Assembly (NCBI GenBank): GCA_026936335.1
Contig: JAPMXV010000067.1
Coordinates: 1 to 64,000 of the forward strand
Origin: Mantamonas sphyraenae
Lineage: Eukaryota; CRuMs; Mantamonadidae
DNA: 64,000 bases
Reading direction: 5' to 3'
Shown: piece after piece, positions 35,604-43,894 of the stretch
Layout: each line of letters opens with the position of its first letter
Numbering within the stretch: position 1 is the stretch's first letter
Notes under the pieces: model-generated
The model's database searches: none
What the model saw: the letters and a program-made list of their open reading frames with translations, nothing else
What the model was told of the DNA's origin: nothing
Made by a program: the position numbers and the translations under genes

Positions 35604-35903
35604 TCACCCTTTCCACTCGCCGTTGATCCACGCCTCGATTGTCTCCTCCAAATCATCTGCATCCACGTGCATGTGTGTTGCAAGCTTGCTGTAGAGGAGG
35701 TCGCCGTTCTCTGTCGTCACCTCAAACGCACCCGTTCGCGGTTTCGGGGTCTTCACATTTCCACTCCACTCGATGGCCACGTTGGCCACCTCTGGCAGGT
35801 CCAAGGCAAGGGCGCGGTACCTTGGACCGTAGTTTCACTTGATGCAGTACTCCACATGCAGAGCCAATGTTTTCAAGGCCTGTTTGCCGTTCGACGAGGA
35901 CAT
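35604..35903 (-). CDS. SELENOW: Selenoprotein W-like (Rdx family) thiol-redox protein with an in-frame TGA (Sec)
   Basis: An ATG at 35903 (A at -3) opens a frame of 99 residues ending in TGA at 35604-35606. It is interrupted only by TGA at 35837-35835, codon 23. Reading that codon as selenocysteine gives VEYCIKUNYGPRY, which matches the SelW redox motif YCxxUxYxPxY position for position. Downstream are TGAFEV (the Rdx GxFEV strand), LLYSK and a C-terminal helix DDLEETIEAW, as expected for the thioredoxin-like Rdx fold. SelW-type proteins are small cytosolic oxidoreductases thought to act with glutathione or 14-3-3. Similarity on both sides of the TGA in one frame, with a correctly placed CxxU, argues strongly for recoding. 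The required SECIS is not proven. The gene is divergent from the quinone reductase, sharing a 98-bp promoter region, which suits a redox pairing. Confidence 0.9.
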
Positions 35904-36001
35904 CCTTCGTTTCGCTTTCCACTTGCTCCACCTGCGCCCTGCCACCCACCCACACTCTCCTGCCCATGTCCACCACTGCAAAGTCCACTCTGCCCACCAC
36001 C
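35904..36001. promoter_or_regulatory. 98-bp divergent promoter region, selenoprotein / quinone reductase
   Basis: The selenoprotein ATG (minus, 35903) and the preferred quinone reductase ATG (plus, 36002) face away from each other across 98 bp of C-rich sequence. Both promoters must lie here or overlap the coding sequences. I see no TATA box. The quinone reductase has an in-frame upstream ATG at 35966 inside this spacer. Confidence 0.5.
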
Positions 36002-36973
36002 ATGATGGCTGTCCGTGTCCATGAACACGGCGACAGCGAAAAGCTCGTCTACGAGGAGGTCGAAGTGCCCTCCCTCCAACCCGGCGAGGTCCTCGTCCGC
36101 AACGCCGTCGCGGGCGTCAACTTCATCGACACCTACCACCGCAGCGGCATCTACCCGCGCGAGCTGCCCTTTGTTGTCGGCCGCGAGGGTGCCGGCGAGG
36201 TTGTCGCTGTCGCCGAGGACGGCGTCGAGTCCATCGCTTTGGGCGACAACGTCGCCTACTTTGGCTTTCCGGCCTATGCCCAGTACACTGCAGTCAAGGC
36301 CGACAAGTGCGTGGCCATCCCAGACTCCATCGACACAAAGACTGCCGGTGCCGTCCTCCTCCAGGGCCTCACTGCACACTACCTCGCCACCTCCTCCTTT
36401 GAAATCAAAGAGGGCCACACCGTCCTCATTCACGCCGGCGCAGGCGGCACAGGCGGCCTCCTCATCCAGATGGCCAAGATCCGAGGTGCCACCGTCATCA
36501 CCACCGTCTCCACAGAGGCCAAGGCGGATGTGGCCCGTGGCCATGGCGCAGACCATGTCATCAACTACACCCAGGAAGACTTTGTCCAAAAGGTCCTCGA
36601 AATCACAGACAACAAGGGCTGCCACGCCGTCTACGACGCCGTCGGCAAAGCCACCTTTGACCAGAGTCTCGAGTGTGTCGGTCTCCGTGGCTCTCTCGTC
36701 TCCTTTGGCCAGGCCTCGGGCCTTGTCGAGCCCTTTGTCATCAACCGCCTCGCTGCACGCTCCATGACCCTCATCCGCCCCAAACTCGGCGACTACATTT
36801 CCACACGCGAAGAATTCGACCAGCGCTGCGAAGAGCTGTTTGCCTGGATTGCCGACGGCAGCGTCAAGGTTCAGGTTGGCAACTCCTACGCCCTCGCCGA
36901 TGCAAAGGACGCCCACGATGCCCTTGAAGGCCGCAAAACCACAGGCAAGGTTGTTTTTGACTTTGAAATGTAA
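36002..36973 (+). CDS. QOR: NADPH:quinone oxidoreductase (zeta-crystallin / QorA family)
   Basis: A medium-chain dehydrogenase/reductase of 323 residues, the usual length for QOR. It reduces quinones or alkenals with NADPH. Features: GEVLVRNAVAGVNFIDTYHR near residues 27-46; GIYPRELPFVVGREGAGEV; LLQGLTAHYL; the Rossmann nucleotide-binding loop HAGAGGTGGLLIQMAK near 143-158; GADHVINY; C-terminal GRKTTGKVVFDFEM. The zinc-binding cysteines of alcohol dehydrogenases are absent, as expected for QORs. I chose the ATG at 36002 because of its context (CCACCATGA) and because the family alignment begins there. Upstream in-frame ATGs at 35966 and 35867 would add a Ser/Thr-rich extension that could be a targeting signal, and the latter would overlap the selenoprotein start. 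It ends in TAA, unusual here. Confidence 0.95.
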   Translation: MMAVRVHEHGDSEKLVYEEVEVPSLQPGEVLVRNAVAGVNFIDTYHRSGIYPRELPFVVGREGAGEVVAVAEDGVESIALGDNVAYFGFPAYAQYTAVKADKCVAIPDSIDTKTAGAVLLQGLTAHYLATSSFEIKEGHTVLIHAGAGGTGGLLIQMAKIRGATVITTVSTEAKADVARGHGADHVINYTQEDFVQKVLEITDNKGCHAVYDAVGKATFDQSLECVGLRGSLVSFGQASGLVEPFVINRLAARSMTLIRPKLGDYISTREEFDQRCEELFAWIADGSVKVQVGNSYALADAKDAHDALEGRKTTGKVVFDFEM

Positions 36974-36991
36974 TCAATAATCTCCGTCTTC

Positions 36992-39900
36992 TCACAAATA
37001 CGACGGACTGAACCGGTTTGGCGAGTGCACCCTCCTGCGACTCCTCCTTGTCGGCGTCTCCTCCACCATCACCGTCAGCTTCTTCTTTCCCTTTGACTTG
37101 TCCTCCTCCTCCCCTGCCCCATCCTCCTCCTCCTTCTCCACCACCTCCTCCTCATCCTCATCCTCCTCCCTCCCTTTCACACCCCCACTCCTACCCTTGC
37201 CCCGACCCTTGCCCCGACCCTTGCCTTTACCCTTGCCCTTACCCTTGCCATCCTCTGCTTCATCTTCCTGCCCAGCACCCCTGCTCGCCCCCCCGGCCCC
37301 TGCTGTCTTGTACTCCTTCGCCTCCAGGCTGCTCTTGGCCTTCTTGCGTGGCGACCGTCCACGTCCCTTGGCCCTGCTACGCGTCACACGCTTCCCTGCA
37401 GGCGACTTCTCGTCCATCGCCTCTTCCAGCGCCTCGGCTTCTCGCGCCTCCTCCTCCGCGTCGCTCTCGTCCTCCTCCTCTCCTTCTCCTGCCCGCCGTT
37501 TCCTCCCGTCGTTCAGAAACAGCGACCGATTCGTCGGCGCGTCCTCGTCCATCCCGTCGCCCGATGTCTCCTTTGCATCGCTGCTCAACGACTCGTCGCC
37601 TCGTCGCGGCGTTGCTCGCAGCAGCTCAGGCGACTTGAGCAGCGGCCGCGGCGAAGCAACCACCGCAAGTGCGGATTGATCCGCCGGCCGACGCCCTGCC
37701 CCTGTCCGTTTTGGATGCACAGCCACAGGCGACAGTGGGCTAAACACAGGATCTTTGTAGCCCTGCCCACTCTTCCCTGTCCCCACAATCGTCTCGGCGA
37801 GCACTTTGCTGCGCCGCTCGGGCGCCGCCGCCTGCGCCTCAATCATCTCCACCTGCACCCGCGGCAGCTGCGCCTTGATTGCCGTCCACATCTCCTCCAC
37901 CTTGGGAGCATCCACATGCTTGCCGTTTTCCCCGTTTTGCAGCTCGGCCAGCACGCTGCACGCCTCCACGTACTTGTTGCGCTTCAGGTAGTACACAGCC
38001 AGATGGGCGAGATTCAGCGACAAGTCCTTCTCGTTGTTGCGCACAAATGCCACAAAGCAACGTTCCTCCAGCGTGTCCAGTGGCAGGCTCACGAGCATCC
38101 GCACGTCTTTGCTCACACACATCATGTGTGCAAAGAAGTGGAACAACAGCGTCTGGCGCATCTTGTCTGCGATATGCTCCTGCAGCGATGCCTCCTTGGC
38201 ACAAGTACGTTGGAAAAAGAATGCCTCTTGCACGCGTCCGCACCCGTTCAGCACCGCCATGTGCGTCACCATGTCCTGCAGCGTCTCCAGCTTCGGCGCA
38301 CACGCTCGATACACCGTGTGTGCACACTCCATGTGCGCTGCGTCCCGTGCTGCGTCTGCAAACGCACGGTACACAAGTCCCGGCCACTCCACGTTTTCCA
38401 GTTTGCAGCTTGCAAACCACTGCGCCGCCTCACGCAGCGCCTCCAACGACTCGCCGGCCTCCTGCGACGCGCTCACCTCGCTGTCCCAGTAGCTGTCCAG
38501 CGCATAGTACGCCCCCACCAGCTGCCTGTACGATGTGCTGATGCGAAACCGTGCACAGTACCCGTCAATCAGCTCCGGCCGGTGGTGATGCAGCCAGTAC
38601 AACAGGATGCACTGCTTCAGATCAAACTCCGCCGCCGCATCCCCAGCCGCAAACATGTTCAGCATCACAAATGCGTCCCGGGGATACATGCTCTCGCGTT
38701 CCGGGTCTTCAAGATTCAGCCCAAAACTCACCCGGTGCGCGTCCTGGCTCAGCGATCCGATCAGCAGGTCCACAAACAGCGCCGCCTCGCTCTCTCCTCC
38801 CTCTTCGCCTGCCGCTGCACCCGCCGACGACGATGCTCCCTGTGCCTCACATCGCATGTTGTTGGACACCATCGCCCACTTGCGGTGTGCCTTCACTCGG
38901 TTTTCCCTGCGCGCCATGAAGCGGCGTGCATCCTCCTGCAGCTGTTGCTGTGCCACACTCAAATCATCCAACAGGCCGTTGGCATAGAACCACTGAGCAA
39001 CCTCCAGCCTCTGCCACGTCAGCGTAATCTCCGCCAACTTGGTTTCCAGGTTGCTGTTGCCCGTGGCCGTGCTCAGTCGCGACAGCAGCGTCTTGAAGAT
39101 TGTGTAAAGAGTGGACAGACGCGTCCACGCTGTGTGAAACACGTTCTCCTCCGCCGTCTGTTCCTCGGCCAAGATGGCGTCGTACGCTTCGTCCAACACG
39201 TCTCGCACCTGCTCGAACCGCTTCCACGCCCATTTCAGCACCACAATCGGGTTGCTCAACACATACTGATCCTGTTCCTCCAGCGAGCTGGCGATCGACG
39301 ACTGGCTGCGCTGCGTAATAAACGCACAAACAGCCCCACTTCGCCCGTTTTCCAGCGCCACGTCCAACAGCGCACACAGCTGGTCGTCTGGCGTGTCCAG
39401 TGCCACTCGTTCCGGCAGCAGCGTGCACTCGCGCATCCGGTGCAATGTCTCCACCAGATTGGTGCCCAGAAACGGCGTCGCGCTGCTTGCAAACGCACTC
39501 AACGCAACTTCCGGTTCGCTCCGCACCGCGTACGACAGCTCACGCGTGTCTGCCAGCAGCACAAAGGCACAGGAGAGCAGACACATCGATCGCCGCACTT
39601 CCTGTTGCTTCCGCGTCACCTTGGCGCCGCTGCCCACACCCACACCCACAGGCGCAAACGCAAACATCGACACACTCGACGTGTCCAGCGCCGCTGCACG
39701 TACACTCGGGTCGTGTTTGGGCAGAGGCACCTCCAGCGACCAGTGCATGTCTGCACTCACGTCCAGCACCACCAGGTGATGGCCGTCATCCGCCTCGGCC
39801 AGACACAAAGCCATGTTCAGCTCCTCCACAACCTCCACAGCGTGCACGTGGCCCGAACCACCGCCACAGCGCACCGCCCCCGCCCTACTACCCACAACCT

Positions 39901-40874
39901 CGACACAGGCTGCGTGTGCGTGGTGTGTCATCAGCCTGTGGCTTCCGGTGGCCAACAACACCCCTCCGTCCGGAAGTTGTGCCAAGTGTGTCACCGGTCC
40001 CTTTGCCGACGCCTTCTTCCACCCCACCAGTCCCGTCGGCTCCTCCACTTGGTTGGCTTTCAACACCTGGCCATCTGCCAGCCCCACCAGAAGCGAGTGT
40101 TCCGTCACTGCCAGCGCGGTGATCAGCCCTTCGCTTCCGGCACGCCCCACCTCGCTCACCTCCTCGTCAAACGAATCTGCCACCACACACAGCCGCCCGT
40201 CGGTGGTGCCCAACAGCACTCGCGCGTGTGCTGCGTCTGCCACTGCACACGCCACCAAAAACTGCGTGTCCATCTGCACCTCCACGTTGCCCGACGCCGT
40301 GTTCACAACCACCAGCGTGCATGACTCGGCCGACGTCGACACAATCACAAGCAGCTGATCCGCACTCACTGCACACACATCCACCACAATTGCCGTCTGT
40401 CCTCACCAGCCCCGCTGCCTCGTTAGCCCCTCCTTGGCCTTTTGCATTTTGGCGCGCCAAATCCCCCTCCCCTTTCCCCGCTGCCATCCCATCCTCCTCC
40501 TCCTCTTTCCCCTTTCCCACACTCACCTCTTCAAACATGTCCACCAGTGACAGCGTGTACAGCAGCTGGTGCGAGTGCCGCAGATACACGTGCAGCTGGT
40601 GCGCAAAGCCGATCCAGTAGTAGTTGCGATCAGCGCTGTATCCTGCCACAGGACCCATAGTCAGCTGCAGCTTCCCGTACGCCACATTCAACACGTGGGT
40701 TGCATGCGACCGCGTGTCCACTGTGCTGTGCACCACAGACACCCGCGACTCCTCCTGCTCCAGCCCCACGTGCTGTTCCGTGTCTTCAAACACCGCCACA
40801 TCCTTTGGATACCGTGCGTGTGCCGACGAAAACGCAGGCGGACTGTGAGCAAACTGTTTCTGCAAACTCGCCAT
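36992..40874 (-). CDS. AHCTF1: ELYS/AHCTF1-like nucleoporin (MEL-28)
   Basis: Two exons: 40527-40874 and 36992-40396, about 1,250 residues. The intron 40397-40526 (GTGAGT...GGACAG) is phase 0. ELYS seeds nuclear-pore assembly on chromatin by recruiting the Y (Nup107-160) complex. The N-terminal ~450 residues look like a beta-propeller, with blade starts such as ITALAVTEHSLLVGLADGQV. The middle (about residues 560-900) is alpha-solenoid and matches the ELYS domain, including CILLYWLHHHRPELIDGYCA, a YRQLVGAYYALDSYW segment and ETLQDMVTHMAVLNGCGRVQ. The C-terminal ~250 residues are charged and Lys/Arg/Ser-rich, with AT-hook-like GRGRSPRKK and a final TRRSRRRVHSPNRF suited to nucleosome binding. 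It is shorter than vertebrate ELYS (about 2,270). An alternative acceptor 45 nt further in would also keep frame. The stop is TGA. Confidence 0.8.
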
Positions 40875-40934
40875 TATTCCTTTCTTCGGCTCCCGTTTCC
40901 CTTGCGCCGGTGCGTGCAGCTCCACCCCGCACAC

Positions 40935-41447
40935 ATGTCCCGCAAGCGCTCCGACCTCAGCGACGACGAAGCGGACGTGTTTGACATTGACGAGCACGGT
41001 CTGGAACACAGGGTCTCCAGAAGCCGTGCACGCAGGGAGAAGCGAGCTCGCTACGACAACGCCGCCGCCTCCTCGTCAAGTTCCATCTCCCCGGCTTGCC
41101 CTTGCTCTGCCGGCTTTCTTCTCGTCGGCGCAGGCGTACTCGTCAAAGAGGGCGACCGAGAGTGCTACGACGAAAACATCGGCGACCGTCTCATCAACAT
41201 GCGCCTCTACTCACAGATCACCTTTCTCGACGCCGTCGACATTGCCGTCGCAGGCCAAGACGGAAAATTCGCTGGACGAGCACTCGCCAACGTCGCCGAG
41301 TTTTGGCGCTGGAGCGACGTCCACATGGCACAGATCCGCTGTCTCTGTGTCGGTTATCTTATTCCCAGCATGGACGATCTGCATGCCCAGTGTGTCGACG
41401 CCGTCGGTGCTCTCCTCGGCACCCACCAACAGACTCCGCACATGTGA
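40935..41447 (+). CDS. Orphan 170-aa protein, unknown function
   Basis: A single-exon frame starting at an ATG only 60 bp from the divergent ELYS start. The first 45 residues are charged (MSRKRSDLSDDEADVFDIDE, then SRARREKRARYD), resembling a nuclear localisation segment. A Ser run follows, then a folded-looking part of about 110 residues containing GFLLVGAGVLVKEGD, RLINMRLYSQITFLDAVDIA, NVAEFWRWSDVHM and LCVGYLIPSMDDLHAQC. Four cysteines occur but no recognisable zinc motif. I know no family match. Removing a possible 59-nt intron (41075-41133) would shift into an unnatural frame, so I keep it intronless. Tight head-to-head pairing with ELYS supports a real, possibly co-expressed gene. Confidence 0.6.
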   Translation: MSRKRSDLSDDEADVFDIDEHGLEHRVSRSRARREKRARYDNAAASSSSSISPACPCSAGFLLVGAGVLVKEGDRECYDENIGDRLINMRLYSQITFLDAVDIAVAGQDGKFAGRALANVAEFWRWSDVHMAQIRCLCVGYLIPSMDDLHAQCVDAVGALLGTHQQTPHM

Positions 41448-41514
41448 CCCAGAGTCCTGTGCAAAATGCATTCCATTGTTGCCAATCCCCCTTGTGCCCT
41501 CAACATGCCCCCCT

Positions 41515-42303
41515 TCACTTTCCCAAGCTCTTGTTGCGCTCCACCAGCGCCAGAACCTCCTTGACCATCTCCCCGACCGCCTTGAACACCACCGCCGGCG
41601 TCGTGTTGGCCATGTACGCTGGCACAGTCACCACTTGCTGGTCCTCGTCCACCACAGCTTCCACAGGTGTGTGGATGTCCACGTGCTTCGCTCCCATGGC
41701 GGTGCACGCCTCGGCCGTCCCTGCATATGGCCACATCTCGTCCCCCTCCCGGCACTCCTTGCCCACGGTCAGCACCACACTCTTTTCGCCCAACACGTTG
41801 GCTGCCAGCACCGGTGAGATGCAACACAGGCCCACCGGCCGTTCAAGGTTGTTGAAGCCGCGGATCACTGCCTTCACATCTGCCCTCACCATCATCCCAG
41901 CTCCCTTCACAGCAAAGTCGCTCAAATTCTTGGCTGCTCCGAACCCACCCACGAATAGCACAGCGTCATGGTCTTGCCCGTCCAGCTCAGAAAGCGCACG
42001 CACCTGCCCTCTTGCAATTCTCGCACTTTCCACAAGCACGTTTCGTTTCTCCGGCATTTCCTCGCCCGTAAGATGATTCACCACGTGCATCTGCTCCATG
42101 TCCGGCGCAAACATCGTCGTTTTGACTCCTGCCTGGTCCAGATGGATCAGCGCACTCACGGCCTCTGTGATCTCGCTTCCGTCGTACACCCCCGAGCCAC
42201 TCAGCACCAACGCCACGCTTGTCTGCTCGCCCCCGGCTGCTGCGCCTGACGACGCACACACTCGGCTCACTTGCACTGCTTTGCTCGACGTTCGCTTGAA
42301 CAT
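41515..42303 (-). CDS. GATD3: ES1/GATD3-like DJ-1/PfpI-family protein, probably mitochondrial
   Basis: 262 residues from the ATG at 42303. The family (bacterial ElbB, vertebrate ES1/GATD3) belongs to the class-I glutamine-amidotransferase-like DJ-1 superfamily; GATD3/ElbB members are linked to deglycase or glyoxalase-like activity. Diagnostic stretches are VALVLSGSGVYDGSEITEAV, FAPDMEQMHVVNHLTGE, RNVLVESARIARGQV, DAVLFVGGFGAAKNLSDFA and GLCCISPVLAANVLG. In the last, Cys-Ile-Ser-Pro holds the nucleophile-elbow position. The N-terminus MFKRTSSKAVQVSRVCASSG is basic and Ser-rich without acids, consistent with a mitochondrial presequence. An in-frame ATG at 42363 would add 20 residues but leaves almost no spacer to the divergent F-box gene. 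The stop is TGA. Confidence 0.9.
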   Translation of the reverse strand: MFKRTSSKAVQVSRVCASSGAAAGGEQTSVALVLSGSGVYDGSEITEAVSALIHLDQAGVKTTMFAPDMEQMHVVNHLTGEEMPEKRNVLVESARIARGQVRALSELDGQDHDAVLFVGGFGAAKNLSDFAVKGAGMMVRADVKAVIRGFNNLERPVGLCCISPVLAANVLGEKSVVLTVGKECREGDEMWPYAGTAEACTAMGAKHVDIHTPVEAVVDEDQQVVTVPAYMANTTPAVVFKAVGEMVKEVLALVERNKSLGK

Positions 42304-42313
42304 TGCTTTTTGA

Positions 42314-42335
42314 TGCGATGCCCCGCCGCATCGCA
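42314..42335. promoter_or_regulatory. 8-bp perfect inverted repeat in a divergent promoter
   Basis: TGCGATGC and GCATCGCA flank a 6-nt spacer (CCCGCC) in the 66-bp gap between the GATD3-like start (42303) and the F-box/WD40 start (42370). A perfect 8+8 palindrome in so short a divergent spacer could be a dimeric transcription-factor site acting on both genes, or it could form a stem in the minus-strand leader. No known factor is implied. Confidence 0.45.
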
Positions 42336-42369
42336 ACTGCAACCACTCCATTTTGCAGTGCACCCTCCC

Positions 42370-43848
42370 ATGTCAGACTCTCCCGAGGACTCCATGGACA
42401 CCGAGGGATCACCGAATCTCACCTCCCATCTCTCGGGTGCTTCCGTCGAAGAGCTCCTCGCCCTGGACGTGTTTGAGGACGACGACGACGACCTTGCCTC
42501 CGACAACGACACGTCCCTCCTTCTCTCTCTTCCGGAAGAGGTCTTTCTCCACATCCTCTCCTTCCTCGACGCCCCAGACCTCGTTGCCATGGCCCAGGTC
42601 TGCCGTCTCACACACACTCTCTCGGCGGACCCTTTCCACTGGCACCATCTCGTCCTGCGCGACTGGGTTCGCCGCTGGCACACTCCACTTCCAAAAGCCT
42701 ACAAACAAGACGCCGACCTCGCTTCCAACGCACATGCCATCGACTGGCGCGAGCACTATGTCGAGCGAACCCGCATCCACCAACGCTGGAACGACGGCGA
42801 TGTCACACGGAAATTCCGTCTCCCGGCAAGCACCAACGGACCCCTCTTCAACGTCAAATTCATGGAGGACGATCTCCTTGTGTGCAGTGGACAGGCCACA
42901 GAAGTCACCGTCGTCAACTGGCGAAAAGAAGAGGTTGAGGCCCGCATCGACGTTCACTCCCAGGGCTCCCTGGGCATGGGCTACGACCCGCTCAACAAGC
43001 GTGTGCTTTATGGCGATTTCGCAGGCCATGTCCAGCTCGTCGACCTGCGCCTTGACACACCCAAGCGTGATGTGCTTCAGTCCATGCGCATCCGCGAGTT
43101 GAAGGATCTGCTCGGCGACGCCGGCGTGCGCTACGACGACTGTCTGGAAAAGAGCGACCTTGTCAACCGTGCCGCTGCACGTCTACCACGCTACAAACCC
43201 AAGGCCACTCTCTACGGCCACCAGGGGGTCGTCGTTTCCCTCCAGCTCGACGCCCAGGGCGACAACAACCGCCTCGCCACCTGTTCCTTTGACCACACCC
43301 TTCGCCTGTGGGACATCGAACGCAAGGAGTGTCTCTCTGTGCTCGAAGGCCACGTTGGTCCTGTCGACGATTGCAGACTGTTCGGCGATCGACTCATCAG
43401 CTCCGGCCACGACGTCCACATCCGCCTCTGGGATCTCAACCGCAACGAACAGCTGCACGCATGGTCCTTCCAACAGTCCTGGATCTGGAATTGCGACTGG
43501 GACAACCAAAACACCGTCGTCAGCGCAGCATGCGACGGCACAGCCGTGCAAATCGACCTCCGCCAAGGCACCGACCAGAGCCCAACCTATCTCGGCTACG
43601 CATCCGCCGAGATCTCAGGCCTCCATGTCGACTTTGACAACGGCCCCATTCTCATCAGCTCCTTTGACGGCTCCGTCCGCCAGTACGACCTCCGCAAACC
43701 GGGCGACCTTGTCTGGAAAAGCCTGGTCACCGCCTCTCGCTGCACACGCCTCGACAAAAACGCAGACGCCGTCGCCGTCGGCTCATTCGACGGCAAACTT
43801 GCCGTTTTGCGCTTCGACGATGTCCAACAACAAACAAACAAACAGTGA
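42370..43848 (+). CDS. F-box/WD40 protein with a SAP-like insert, SCF ubiquitin-ligase receptor
   Basis: A single exon of 492 residues. The N-terminal ~50 residues are acidic. The F-box follows (about residues 50-97): LPEEVFLHILSFLDAPDLVA then VCRLTHTLSADPFHWHHLVL. F-boxes bind Skp1 and place the C-terminal beta-propeller as substrate receptor of an SCF ligase. From about residue 145 WD-type blades run to the end, including TLYGHQGVVVSLQLD, DHTLRLWDIERKECLSVLEG and HVGPVDDCRLFGDRLISSG with IRLWDLN. Between early and later blades (about 239-274) lies a helical insert, MRIRELKDLLGDAGVRYDDC then LEKSDLVNRA, resembling a SAP/SAP-like motif. I chose the ATG at 42370; an in-frame upstream ATG at 42271 lies inside the divergent GATD3 gene. 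The stop is TGA. The substrate is unknown. Confidence 0.88.
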   Translation: MSDSPEDSMDTEGSPNLTSHLSGASVEELLALDVFEDDDDDLASDNDTSLLLSLPEEVFLHILSFLDAPDLVAMAQVCRLTHTLSADPFHWHHLVLRDWVRRWHTPLPKAYKQDADLASNAHAIDWREHYVERTRIHQRWNDGDVTRKFRLPASTNGPLFNVKFMEDDLLVCSGQATEVTVVNWRKEEVEARIDVHSQGSLGMGYDPLNKRVLYGDFAGHVQLVDLRLDTPKRDVLQSMRIRELKDLLGDAGVRYDDCLEKSDLVNRAAARLPRYKPKATLYGHQGVVVSLQLDAQGDNNRLATCSFDHTLRLWDIERKECLSVLEGHVGPVDDCRLFGDRLISSGHDVHIRLWDLNRNEQLHAWSFQQSWIWNCDWDNQNTVVSAACDGTAVQIDLRQGTDQSPTYLGYASAEISGLHVDFDNGPILISSFDGSVRQYDLRKPGDLVWKSLVTASRCTRLDKNADAVAVGSFDGKLAVLRFDDVQQQTNKQ

Positions 43849-43894
43849 CAAACACACAGGCATTTCATCGTCCCTCACCACACCTCACCTCACC

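Noticed and set aside
35604-35834. Treating the region after the TGA as a separate short gene
   Set aside because: No ATG fits, and the part before the TGA contains the matching SelW redox motif in the same frame, so one recoded gene explains both halves.
41075-41133. Possible 59-nt intron in the orphan gene (GTCAAG...GGCGCAG)
   Set aside because: Removal changes the frame into an Arg-rich unnatural translation, while the unspliced frame has balanced composition to its TGA stop.
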